A DNA stretch of 64,000 nt from Zoogloea sp. LCSB751. Lineage in GTDB: Bacteria; Pseudomonadota; Gammaproteobacteria; Burkholderiales; Rhodocyclaceae. The position numbers and the translations under genes are program-made. Below, one piece after another: positions 46,030-54,465 of this stretch. The DNA is taken from NCBI RefSeq assembly GCF_002028455.1, contig NZ_MWUM01000018.1, positions 45,827 to 109,826 on the forward strand, read 5' to 3'. Below the pieces are notes generated by a model, which saw nothing but the letters and a program-made list of their open reading frames with translations, was not told where the DNA came from and searched no databases. The first letter of the stretch is position 1. Each line of letters opens with the position of its first letter.

Positions 46030-46260
46030 ATGGGAATCGTCAAAATTTCCGAGCAGATGCACGAGAACCTGCGTCTGACCAGCGGCGCGCTGAGCCGCTC
46101 CATCAATGCCCAGGCCGAGCACTGGCTGCGCATCGGCATGCTGGCCGAGCTGAACCCCAACCTGCACTACGGCGAGATCTGTCAGCTGCTGATCCAGACC
46201 GAACAGCAAGCCCTCGACGCAAACGGCCTGGTCGCCGAAGCAGGAGGTGCCGCAGCATGA
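46030..46260 (+). CDS. ParD-like antitoxin-family protein
   Basis: 76 residues: MGIVKISEQMHENLRLTSGA, then LSRSINAQAEHWLRIGMLAE. This is the ParD_like (ribbon-helix-helix) family: a beta strand, then helices with SRSINAQAEHW. No toxin gene follows; the stop overlaps the methionine aminopeptidase ATG (ATGA). This ParD-like/map pairing recurs in other proteobacteria as I recall it. It may repress its own operon through the palindrome just upstream. Confidence 0.85.
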   Translation: MGIVKISEQMHENLRLTSGALSRSINAQAEHWLRIGMLAELNPNLHYGEICQLLIQTEQQALDANGLVAEAGGAAA

Positions 46261-47063
46261 GAGCCCTGAAACAGGTCCCCATCCGCAGCGCGGACGAGAT
46301 CGCCCTGGCCCGCCACGCCGGCGGCCTGGCTGCCGATGTGCTGCGGATGATCGGTGAGCACGTCAAACCCGGCGTCACGACCGACGAGCTCGACCGCCTG
46401 TGCCACGACTACATCGTCGATGAACTCCAGGCCATCCCCGCCAACATTGGCTACCACGGCTACCCCAAAACGGTCTGCGCGTCGGTCAATCACGTGATCT
46501 GCCACGGCATTCCGTCGGACAAGAAGCTGAAGAACGGCGACATCGTCAATATCGACGTGGCCGTCATCAAGGACGGCTGGTTCGGCGACACCAGCCGCAT
46601 GTACTGCGTCGGCGAACCCGGCATCCTCGCGCGGCGGCTGGTCCGCACCACCTACGAGGCGATGGTCGCCGGCATCCATCAGGTGCGCCCCGGCGCCACC
46701 CTGGGCGACGTCGGCCATGCGATCCAGAGCGTCGCCCACCGGGAAGGCTTCAGCATAGTCCGGGAGTACTGCGGCCACGGCATCGGCGACATCTATCACG
46801 ACGAGCCGCAAGTCCTGCATTACGGCAATCCGGGTCAAGGCCTGCGCCTCGAACCCGGCATGGTGTTCACCATCGAACCGATGATCAACGCCGGCCGCGC
46901 CGCCACCCGCCAGCTGCCGGACGGCTGGACGGTGGTCACCAAGGACCGCTCCCTGTCGGCCCAGTGGGAGCACATGGTCGCCGTCACCGACACGGGCTTC
47001 GAAGTGCTGACCCCGTGGCCGGACGGCTACGGCGATTACCCGGCGATCCTGCCACCGGCCTGA
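46257..47063 (+). CDS. map: Type I methionine aminopeptidase
   Basis: 268 residues; removes the initiator Met from nascent proteins. Metal ligands: Asp in IVNIDVAVIKDGWFGDTSR (two), His in YCGHGIGDIYHDEP, Glu in MVFTIEPMINAG and Glu in QWEHMVAVTDTG. All five are present. Substrate-side His is in VNHVICHGIPSD. Probably a second, regulated copy, given its ParD-like partner; the housekeeping map normally lies near rpsB (not in this window). Confidence 0.93.
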   Translation: MRALKQVPIRSADEIALARHAGGLAADVLRMIGEHVKPGVTTDELDRLCHDYIVDELQAIPANIGYHGYPKTVCASVNHVICHGIPSDKKLKNGDIVNIDVAVIKDGWFGDTSRMYCVGEPGILARRLVRTTYEAMVAGIHQVRPGATLGDVGHAIQSVAHREGFSIVREYCGHGIGDIYHDEPQVLHYGNPGQGLRLEPGMVFTIEPMINAGRAATRQLPDGWTVVTKDRSLSAQWEHMVAVTDTGFEVLTPWPDGYGDYPAILPPA

Positions 47064-47097
47064 ACGCCTGCTCTGAACACCTGAACCGGGCACGCAG

Positions 47098-47125
47098 AAA
47101 AAAGCCGGAGCTTGTGGCTCCGGCT
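47098..47125 (-). terminator. Rho-independent terminator for ahpF
   Basis: On the minus strand AGCCGGAGC pairs with GCTCCGGCT (47103-47111 with 47117-47125, five-base loop) and is followed by TTTTTT (complement of 47098-47103). Confidence 0.8.
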
Positions 47126-47143
47126 CTGATCAATCTGCTCAAG

Positions 47144-47167
47144 CGGCCGCCGGAACCCCGGCGGCCG
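47144..47167. terminator. Strong GC hairpin between map and ahpF
   Basis: CGGCCGCCGG (47144-47153) and CCGGCGGCCG (47158-47167) form a 10-bp perfect stem with loop AACC directly after the ahpF stop. Followed by TTT on the plus strand. It may work in both directions with the neighbouring hairpin. Confidence 0.5.
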
Positions 47168-47175
47168 TTTCACAT

Positions 47176-48726
47176 TCAGGCGACCGAACTGCGGATCAGG
47201 TGATCGAAGGCGCTGAGGGAGGCCTTGGCACCCTCGCCCATCGCGATGACGATCTGCTTGTACGGCACCGTGGTGCAGTCGCCGGCCGCGAAGACGCCCG
47301 GCACCGAGGTCTGGCCCTTGGCATCGACGATAATCTCGCCTCGGTCCGACAGCTCGACCGTGCCCTTGAGCCAGTCGGTGTTCGGCAACAGACCGATCTG
47401 CACGAAGATGCCTTCGAGCTCCACCAGCTTCTCCTCACCGCTGACGTGGTCCTTGAAACGGATGCCGTTCACCTTCTGGCCATCGCCGGTCACTTCGGTG
47501 GTTTGTGCCTGGGTAATCACCGTCACGTTGGGCAAGCTGTTGAGTTTGGTCTGCAGCACCGCATCGGCACGCAACTGGTCGGCGAATTCGAGCAGGGTCA
47601 CGTGGGAAACGATGCCGGCCAGGTCGATGGCCGCCTCGACACCGGAGTTGCCGCCGCCGATCACCGCCACGCGCTTGCCCTTGAACAGCGGGCCGTCGCA
47701 GTGCGGGCAGAAGCACACGCCCTTGGCCTTGTACTCCTTCTCGCCGGGCACGTTCATCTCGCGCCAGCGGGCACCGGTGGACAGGATCACCGTCTTGCCC
47801 TTCAGGGACGCGCCGTTCTCGAGCTGCACCTCGACCACCTTGCCCGGAATCAGCTTGGTGGCGCGCTGCAGGTTCATCACGTCCACCTCGTACTGCTTCA
47901 CGTGCTGCTCAAGCGCGGCGGCGAGCTTGGGCCCTTCGGTCTCCTTCACGGAAATGAAGTTCTCGATGCCGAGGGTGTCCATCACCTGGCCGCCGAAGCG
48001 CTCCGCCACCACGCCGGTGCGGATGCCCTTGCGCGCCGCATAGATCGCCGCCGCCGCGCCGGCCGGGCCACCGCCGATAACGAGCACGTCGAAGGCGTCC
48101 TTGGCGGCAATCTCTTCCGCCGCACGGGCCGCCGCGCCGGTGTCGAGCTTGGCGACGATCTCCTCGATGGTCATGCGGCCCTGGCCGAATTCCTGGCCGT
48201 TGAGGAAGACCGTCGGCACGGCCATGATGCGGCGCTCATTCACCAGATCCTGGAACAGCGCACCGTCGATCATCGTGCTGGTCACGCCCGGGTTGAGCAC
48301 GGCCATCAGGTTGAGGGCCTGCACCACGTCCGGGCAGTTGTGGCAGGACAGGGAAATGAAGGTCTCGAACTCGAAGCGGCCCGGCAAGGCCTTGATCTGC
48401 TCGATCACCGCCGGCTCCACCTTGGGCGGATGGCCGCCGGTCTGCAGCAGCGCGAGGATCAGCGAGGTGAACTCATGCCCCATCGGGATGCCGGCGAAGT
48501 GGATGCGCGGCACCTCGCCCGGCACCGCCACGCCGAAGGACGGGCGCAGCGCGTGGGTGCCGTCGTCGCGCAGCGTGACCTTGTCGGACAGTTCGGCGAT
48601 ATCGACGAGCAGGCCGCGCAGTTCCTGCGCCTTGGCGCTGCCATCGAGGGAAGCGACCACCTCGATCGGGCGCTGGAGCTTCTCGAGGTAGGCCTTGAGC
48701 TGGGTCTTGATATTGGCGTCGAGCAT
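47176..48726 (-). CDS. ahpF: Alkyl hydroperoxide reductase subunit F
   Basis: 516 residues; an NADH:peroxiredoxin disulphide reductase that recycles AhpC. N-terminal tandem thioredoxin-fold domain with SCHNCPDV (residues about 128-135), FAD-binding VLVIGGGPAGAAAAIYAARK, redox centre CFCPHCDGPLFKGK (CPHC), NAD-binding VAVIGGGNSGVEAAIDLAG, and the C-terminal VFAAGDCTTVPYKQIV. All redox cysteines are present. ATG 48726 is used (MLDANIKTQLKAY). No ahpC gene lies next to it within the window. Confidence 0.96.
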   Translation of the reverse strand: MLDANIKTQLKAYLEKLQRPIEVVASLDGSAKAQELRGLLVDIAELSDKVTLRDDGTHALRPSFGVAVPGEVPRIHFAGIPMGHEFTSLILALLQTGGHPPKVEPAVIEQIKALPGRFEFETFISLSCHNCPDVVQALNLMAVLNPGVTSTMIDGALFQDLVNERRIMAVPTVFLNGQEFGQGRMTIEEIVAKLDTGAAARAAEEIAAKDAFDVLVIGGGPAGAAAAIYAARKGIRTGVVAERFGGQVMDTLGIENFISVKETEGPKLAAALEQHVKQYEVDVMNLQRATKLIPGKVVEVQLENGASLKGKTVILSTGARWREMNVPGEKEYKAKGVCFCPHCDGPLFKGKRVAVIGGGNSGVEAAIDLAGIVSHVTLLEFADQLRADAVLQTKLNSLPNVTVITQAQTTEVTGDGQKVNGIRFKDHVSGEEKLVELEGIFVQIGLLPNTDWLKGTVELSDRGEIIVDAKGQTSVPGVFAAGDCTTVPYKQIVIAMGEGAKASLSAFDHLIRSSVA

Positions 48727-48972
48727 GGTCGTGTCCTTTCGTGTTCTGGGTACGTTCAGGCCTGTGAGCCGAACTGGAGACAGAACCAATGGTATCGCCA
48801 GACACTGAATTGATCTAATTGATTGATGAAATGGATCCGATGCCCGTTTCCTATGATCCCCATCGACCTTCCCCCCACTCCCCGATCTGCGGCGGGCCAT
48901 GCATACTTGCTGCCGCTATTCGATGCTCAAGTCAACCGGCCGCACCACACACCCACCCGAAGACTCCCGCCC

Positions 48973-49815
48973 ATGCCCCCGATCCGGATTGCACTCCTGA
49001 CCACGCTTGCCATGCTGGCCTTCGCCGCCAACTCCATCCTGTGCCGGCTCGCCCTGCGCGACGGCCATATCGATGCGGCCAGCTTCACTGCGCTGCGCGT
49101 GTGTTCGGGGGCCCTGATCCTGTGGGCGCTGCTGCGCCTGCGCGGGGGCGCAACGGGTGCCAGCCACGGTAACTGGCCCTCCGCGCTGGCGCTGTTCGTG
49201 TATGCCGCCGGCTTCTCCTTCGCCTATCTCAGCCTGTCCGCGGCCACCGGCGCACTGCTGCTGTTCGGCGCCGTACAGGCGACAATGATCGGCTACGGCC
49301 TGTGGCACCGTGAGCACCTCGGGCGTCTGCAAACCGTCGGCCTGGCGCTCGCCGCCGCGGGTCTCGTCGCGCTGGTCCTGCCCGGGCTGTCGGCCCCGCC
49401 GCTGGGTGGATCGCTGCTGATGGCACTGGCCGGTGTGGCCTGGGGAGCCTATTCCCTGCGCGGCCGCGGCGGCAGGGACCCGGCCGCCAGCACCGCCGGC
49501 AATTTTGCGCGGGCCGCGCCGCTGGCGCTAGCGCTGAGTGCCATCACCCTGCAGCAGGCGCAGACGGACATGGCCGGCATCGCCTACGCCCTCGCCTCGG
49601 GCGGGCTGGCCTCCGGCATCGGCTACGTGATCTGGTACATGGCGATGCCCCAGCTGCGCGCCGCCAGCGCCGCATCGGTACAGCTCAGCGTACCGGTCAT
49701 CGCCGCTCTCGGTGGCGTGGTTTTTCTGGGCGAGGCCATCACGCCGCGCCTGGTGTACTCGTCCATCGCCATCCTCGGCGGCATCGCGCTGGTCATCGCC
49801 GGGCGTCGACGCTGA
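48973..49815 (+). CDS. EamA/DMT-family transporter
   Basis: 280 residues with about ten hydrophobic segments in two EamA repeats: LLTTLAMLAFAANSILCRLA, FVYAAGFSFAYLSLSAATGA, LLMALAGVAWGAYSLRGRGG and a second half ending YSSIAILGGIALVIAGRRR. Drug/metabolite exporters of this family move amino acids, nucleosides or other small metabolites; the substrate cannot be inferred. ATG 48973 is used since the upstream codons look non-coding. Divergent from ahpF. Confidence 0.88.
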   Translation: MPPIRIALLTTLAMLAFAANSILCRLALRDGHIDAASFTALRVCSGALILWALLRLRGGATGASHGNWPSALALFVYAAGFSFAYLSLSAATGALLLFGAVQATMIGYGLWHREHLGRLQTVGLALAAAGLVALVLPGLSAPPLGGSLLMALAGVAWGAYSLRGRGGRDPAASTAGNFARAAPLALALSAITLQQAQTDMAGIAYALASGGLASGIGYVIWYMAMPQLRAASAASVQLSVPVIAALGGVVFLGEAITPRLVYSSIAILGGIALVIAGRRR

Positions 49816-49906
49816 GCGCCCATGCCACGACACCGCTTCAGGTGATAATCGCGGCCACAACACTCATACCCACGCAGTCCGCTCAGCGCCTCGGAGGGAG
49901 GCCGTC

Positions 49907-51373
49907 ATGAACTTCATCACCCCCGCAATAACGGCTGGCCTGCTTGCTGCCGCCCTTGGCAGCGCCGCCGTCGCCATGGCAGCGCCTGCAGCCACCCCGG
50001 CCAGCGAAGCGCCGTCTTCGGTCGCCATCGTCGGCGTGCCCGATTTCTCGCAGATCACCCGGCGTTACGGCCCGGCGGTGGTCAACATCAGCATCAGCGG
50101 CATGCGCCAGGTGTCCGTCAGCCCCGACGCGGCGGATACCCCCGGCGACGACAGCGGCGATTCGGTGCAGCAGTTCCTGCGCCGCTTCCAGCAGGAGTTC
50201 GGCGGTGCCGGCGCCAGCATGCAGATTCCGGTGCGCGGCCAGGGTTCGGGCTTCATCCTCAGCGAGGACGGGCTGATCCTGACCAATGCCCACGTGATCG
50301 CCAACGCCAGCGACGTGGTCGTCAAGCTCACCGACCGGCGCGAGTTCCACGCCCGCGTGATCGGCAGCGACCGCAAGACCGACATCGCCGTGCTGAAGAT
50401 CGACGCCCACCGTCTACCCACCGTCCGCATCGGCAATCCGGCCGACCTGCAGGTGGGCGAATGGGTGTTCGCCATCGGCTCGCCCTTCGGCTTCGAGAAC
50501 AGCGTCAGCGCCGGCGTGGTCAGCGCCAAGGGACGCTCCCTGCCGGACGGCAGCGGCGTGCCCTTCATCCAGACCGACGCAGCGGTGAATCCCGGCAACT
50601 CCGGCGGCCCGCTATTCAACGCCCGCGGCGAGGTGGTCGGCATCAACTCGCAGATCTACAGCCGCACCGGCGGCTTCCAGGGCCTCAGCTTCGCGATCCC
50701 CATCGACCTGGCGCTGAAAATCCAGCAGCAGATCGCCGCCACCGGCCACGCCACCCACGGCATGCTGGGCGTCACCGTGCAAGAGGTGAACCAGTCGCTG
50801 GCCGACGCCTTCCGCCTGCCGGCGCCGGCAGGCGCCATCATCCTCGACGTGATACCCGGCAGCCCGGGCGCCAAGGCCGGACTGCTGCCCAGCGACGTGA
50901 TTCTCGGCGTGGACGACACGCCGATCACGGCAGCCGGCGACGTGCAGACCCTGGTCACCATGGCCCGGCCCGGCCAGCGTCTGCAGTTCGAAGTATGGCG
51001 CGATGGCCAGGCCCGTCGCCTGCCGGTGATCCTCGGCGAGGCGGGCAAAGCAAGCTCCAGCCCGCCGCCGGCACCCGCACCGGACACCAGCACGCTGCAC
51101 CAGTTCGGCCTTCAGCTGCGCCCGCTGCAGGCCGTCGAACACCTGGCCATCGGTTCGGCCACCGGGCTGCTGGTCGAATCCGCCACGGGCCCTGCGCGCG
51201 CCGCCGGCATGCAGGCTGGCGACGTGGTGCTGTCGATCAACGGCAAACCGGTCAGCTCGCTGGATCAGGCCCGCGCCATCGTCAAGACCGTCACAGGCAC
51301 CGTGGCCCTGCTGGTGCAACGTGGCGGCGACCGGCAGTACGTGACCGTCGCCCCGAGCACGACGGCCAAATAG
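49907..51373 (+). CDS. DegQ/MucD-like periplasmic serine protease (HtrA family)
   Basis: 488 residues with a signal peptide (AAALGSAAVAMAAPA). The protease domain carries the triad His in LTNAHVIANAS, Asp in KTDIAVLKIDAH and Ser in AVNPGNSGGPLFNARG. Two PDZ domains follow: MLGVTVQEVNQSLADAF... GLLPSDVILGVDDTPIT, and the end domain ...AGDVVLSINGKPVSSLDQA. Periplasmic quality control of misfolded envelope proteins. GGAGGGAGG precedes the ATG. Confidence 0.94.
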   Translation: MNFITPAITAGLLAAALGSAAVAMAAPAATPASEAPSSVAIVGVPDFSQITRRYGPAVVNISISGMRQVSVSPDAADTPGDDSGDSVQQFLRRFQQEFGGAGASMQIPVRGQGSGFILSEDGLILTNAHVIANASDVVVKLTDRREFHARVIGSDRKTDIAVLKIDAHRLPTVRIGNPADLQVGEWVFAIGSPFGFENSVSAGVVSAKGRSLPDGSGVPFIQTDAAVNPGNSGGPLFNARGEVVGINSQIYSRTGGFQGLSFAIPIDLALKIQQQIAATGHATHGMLGVTVQEVNQSLADAFRLPAPAGAIILDVIPGSPGAKAGLLPSDVILGVDDTPITAAGDVQTLVTMARPGQRLQFEVWRDGQARRLPVILGEAGKASSSPPPAPAPDTSTLHQFGLQLRPLQAVEHLAIGSATGLLVESATGPARAAGMQAGDVVLSINGKPVSSLDQARAIVKTVTGTVALLVQRGGDRQYVTVAPSTTAK

Positions 51374-51381
51374 CCCTTGAT

Positions 51382-51412
51382 GGCGAGAGCGCCTTCCGCG
51401 GGCGCTCTCGCC
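51382..51412. terminator. Bidirectional terminator hairpin between convergent genes
   Basis: GGCGAGAGCGCC (51382-51393) and GGCGCTCTCGCC (51401-51412) form a perfect 12-bp stem with loop TTCCGCG, placed 8 bp after the protease stop and 8 bp after the metallophosphoesterase stop. Confidence 0.7.
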
Positions 51413-51420
51413 TTGCCGGC

Positions 51421-52620
51421 TTACAGCGCCGGCTGCATGCGCTGCCAGCTGAAGGGGCCGAAGCGGGTCGCCGTCGCGGCGGCCTTGCTGTCGTAGTTCG
51501 GGTCGATGTTCAGCTTGAGCCACTCCAGCGGAACGGTGCTGCCATGCACCACGATGCGGTGGAAGTTCGGCACGTTGTAGCCGTTCGGCTGGTTGGCGTA
51601 GGCATCGTCGGAACAGGCGACGGCCGCCGCGCCGGAACTCGGCTCGACGAGGCACGCCGCGCCCTGCACCAGCGGATTGTCAGAGCGATAGACGTGAGAA
51701 TCCCCGTTGAGCAGCAACACCGGCTTGCCGAAGGCCTTGGCGCGGGTGGCGATTAGGTCGATGAACTGCTTGTACTGGGCGATGTGGCTGGCAGACTTGC
51801 CATCCGCATCCCACATGTCGGCCTGCAGCTGGATCACCACCGCGATGGCGTTGTCACTCACCGCCCGGTTGAAGGCGGTATCCAGCCAGCGCTTGTTGGC
51901 GGCCGATCGGTTGGCCACTTCCTGGGCCTGGGCCGGACTCATCGTCGGGGCGCCATACCAGGGATCGGTGTCGTTGTTGGAGCCGCCGGGCATGTTGACG
52001 GTCACGAACAGCACGCCGGCCTTCTGGAACCACACGTTCTCCACGTAGCCGCTGTCGGTCGGGTAGTTGGCGTCGTATTCGAGGGCCTGGGAATGCACGT
52101 CCATTGCGCCGCCGAGGGTCTTGCCCGGCTTGGCGAAGAAGATCGAGCGGACCAGGTCCAGGTTGGCCAGCGGATCGCCGCCCGCGTAGCTCAGCAGATT
52201 GCCGCCGGCGTCCACCTTGTAGTCGATCTGCCCGGTGGTGGCGTTGTAGCTGCCGCCGCCCTGCTTGGCCTTGTGGCAGTCGGTCCACTCGTTGTCGCCC
52301 GGCGTATAGACCAGCGGGTTCTTCAGGGCCTTCCAGTCGGTGGCGACAGTCACGTCGTAGGCCTGGGTACAGTACTGGGAGCCGGAATGGATGTCGCCGA
52401 CGTGCAGCACCAGCGAGACATCCGCATCGGTATCCAGCGCCTTCAGGAAGGCCGGCAGAGCCGTGGTTTGCGAGGTGTCCGTCGCCGTTGCGCCGTAAGG
52501 CACATCCCCGATCACCGCCAAAGTGGTCTTGGCCGGCACATCGCTGCCGCCGCTACCACCGCACCCGTACATCGCCAACGCTGCCGCCGAACACATGATC
52601 GGCCCTACGAATTTCCGCAT
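51421..52620 (-). CDS. Metallophosphoesterase-fold lipoprotein
   Basis: 399 residues. The lipobox MYGC (Cys about residue 20) is followed by GGSGGS. Calcineurin-like phosphoesterase signs: VIGDVPYGA, LVLHVGDIHSGS, YTPGDNEWTDC and LLLNGDSHVYRSD near the end, corresponding to the D-x, GDxxxxG, GDNE (GNHE-like) and G-D-x-H metal-site motifs. Substrate unknown. The gene stands alone, convergent with the HtrA-type protease. The upstream 250 bp to the GST gene hold no other gene I can see. Confidence 0.8.
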   Translation of the reverse strand: MRKFVGPIMCSAAALAMYGCGGSGGSDVPAKTTLAVIGDVPYGATATDTSQTTALPAFLKALDTDADVSLVLHVGDIHSGSQYCTQAYDVTVATDWKALKNPLVYTPGDNEWTDCHKAKQGGGSYNATTGQIDYKVDAGGNLLSYAGGDPLANLDLVRSIFFAKPGKTLGGAMDVHSQALEYDANYPTDSGYVENVWFQKAGVLFVTVNMPGGSNNDTDPWYGAPTMSPAQAQEVANRSAANKRWLDTAFNRAVSDNAIAVVIQLQADMWDADGKSASHIAQYKQFIDLIATRAKAFGKPVLLLNGDSHVYRSDNPLVQGAACLVEPSSGAAAVACSDDAYANQPNGYNVPNFHRIVVHGSTVPLEWLKLNIDPNYDSKAAATATRFGPFSWQRMQPAL

Positions 52621-52871
52621 GATTGTTCTGTCCTGTTCTTGTCGAATGCCTCGGCCCCGAAGCGGGCCGGGCGGAGCGTTGCAAGACCGCCCCGCCGGCG
52701 ATGCTGCAGCCCCCAGATGACAGGACGATTAACCAGAATAGGGAATGCGTGCGCAGCGCATCAGGCGCGGTAGCGCAGGGCCTCGACCACCAACGCGGCG
52801 AGGACTGGCGGCAGGTCTCTTCCTGGCACTGGCCGGATTGACGGCCGCCGTGAGCCCCGGCTGCCGCGTCA

Positions 52872-53489
52872 TCACACGCGGTAGCCCTCCTCGCGCAGCA
52901 CCTGGCGTACCGACGGCCGCTCGAGCATGCGCAGATAGTGCTCACGGCAGTTGGGCGGCAGGTTCATTTTCAGCTTGTCGGCCCAGAACTCCGTGTAGAA
53001 CAGCGCCGCATCGGCAATCGAGAAGCTACCGGCGACGAATTCGCGCCCGGCCAGCTGGGCGTCCATCACCGCAAAGCCCCGCTCGACGATCTCGCGGCCC
53101 CGGGCGCGTACCACGTCGTGGTCGGCCGGATTGGGCGTGAAATTGGGCGTCGTGAAGATCCGCGTGAAACCCTGGCCGTGGATCGTGCCGACCACGTAGT
53201 CCATCGCTTCCAGCACCTTCACCTCGCCGTCTGCGCCTTCGGGCAGCAGGCGATGCTTGGGGTACTGACGGGCCAGCCACCAGGCGATGGCCTGGAACTC
53301 GGTGACCGGGCTGCCGTCCTTGCGCACCAGCGTCGGGATGGTCGACTTGGGATTGATCGCCACGTAGTCGGGCTCGAGATGCCCGCCAGCCGGCAGATTG
53401 ACGATATAGACCTCGAAGACGGCCCCCACCTCTTCGAGCAGAATATGAATGCCGGTCGAGCACGAGCCGGGTGTCATATAGAACTTCAT
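52872..53489 (-). CDS. Glutathione S-transferase family protein
   Basis: 205 residues. Thioredoxin-like N-terminal domain beginning MKFYMTPGSCSTGIHILLEE, with the catalytic Ser/Cys region GSCSTG and the Glu/Ser glutathione site VTEFQAIAWWLARQYP. The helical C-terminal domain contains LAGREFVAGSFSIADAALFY, the N-capping box. Of the beta/GstB type. The ATG at 53489 is preferred over an upstream TTG. Gap to the HTH gene upstream about 210 bp without other genes. Confidence 0.88.
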   Translation of the reverse strand: MKFYMTPGSCSTGIHILLEEVGAVFEVYIVNLPAGGHLEPDYVAINPKSTIPTLVRKDGSPVTEFQAIAWWLARQYPKHRLLPEGADGEVKVLEAMDYVVGTIHGQGFTRIFTTPNFTPNPADHDVVRARGREIVERGFAVMDAQLAGREFVAGSFSIADAALFYTEFWADKLKMNLPPNCREHYLRMLERPSVRQVLREEGYRV

Positions 53490-53700
53490 GGACAATGTTC
53501 CTCGGGCGATGGCGCCGCGCCACGCGCACTAAGCACGGCAAAGGAGAGCCCGAAGCAAGAGGGGGGCCACCACCGCGCACGCCCGAAAAAGGTCGAAGCG
53601 GCCGCCAATCCATGTAGGAAAGCCGCCGACGGCCTGTGGCGATGTCGGATTCATGACATAAGAATTGTCGGACTGCAGGGTGGAGGCGTGGCGGTCGTCG

Positions 53701-54330
53701 CTATTGCACGGCCTCCGGCCGGCGGGTGGCAGATGGCCGCCGCCGCCGTCCCCCGATACCCAGGAAAGTACGAACGATCGCGGCCAGACCGTCGCCATCT
53801 ACCGGCACATCCACCAGCACCGCAGCCCCCGGCAAACGCTCCTGAGCCTCCTCCCTCTCCCTATCCGACTCCACCAGCACCACCACCAGCATCGGCTGCC
53901 TGCGCACCCGGCCGAGCAATGCGTGGGCGATCCTCCCGGCGTCCAGCCCGCCGACACGCCAATCCACCACGAAGATCTCCGGTGCCATTTCTCCGACGCG
54001 GAGCAGGCCGTCGCACGGGCAGGACGTGGACGTCACCAGGCAGTCCGGCAACAGCTTGCCGAGCAGGCCCTGCAGCGCGTTGCGCTCCGCTTCGTCGTCC
54101 ATCACCAGCAGCATGCCGAAAGGCACGGCGGTATGGATACCGGCACAGCGTTGCTCGAGCAGCAGCCGGTCAACGGACTCAACCAGGATTCGCCGGTGTC
54201 CTCCCGGCGTTTTCCAGGCTTGCAGGCGCCCCTCCTCCACCCAAAGCTGGGCCGTACGCACACTGATGCCGAGTAGATGGGCCGCATCGCGGGTCGAACA
54301 GGTCTGTGTCGAAATCGTCTCGGCAGTCAT
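53701..54330 (-). CDS. MerR/excisionase-type HTH protein with a receiver-like domain
   Basis: 209 residues. The N-terminus (about 12-50) is a winged HTH of the MerR/excisionase kind: RDAAHLLGISVRTAQLWVEE, then a TPGGHRRI wing. The second half looks like a response-regulator receiver: GMLLVMDDEAERNALQGLLG (acidic pair), EIFVVDWRVGGLDAG (phospho-Asp) and LVDVPVDGDGL, where the usual Lys-Pro is lost. It is probably a regulator, possibly phosphorylation-independent. It lies downstream of and on the same strand as the STAND/TIR genes, with a 135-bp AT-rich gap that holds its promoter. Confidence 0.8.
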   Translation of the reverse strand: MTAETISTQTCSTRDAAHLLGISVRTAQLWVEEGRLQAWKTPGGHRRILVESVDRLLLEQRCAGIHTAVPFGMLLVMDDEAERNALQGLLGKLLPDCLVTSTSCPCDGLLRVGEMAPEIFVVDWRVGGLDAGRIAHALLGRVRRQPMLVVVLVESDREREEAQERLPGAAVLVDVPVDGDGLAAIVRTFLGIGGRRRRPSATRRPEAVQ

Positions 54331-54465
54331 CACGCGTCACGGGTCTCATGGGGAACTCACTGGCCCCAATTCTAAACGCGTTTTTGTTGTTTTTGTTATT
54401 TTAATTAAATCTCAAAACAGATTTTTTCAAATCCTTGTGGAATATGACCGGATGCCTCGCCCCGC

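Noticed and set aside
46030..46260. ParD-like protein as half of a toxin-antitoxin module
   Set aside because: The coupled gene is a complete methionine aminopeptidase, not a ParE-type toxin, and no small toxin frame is next to it.
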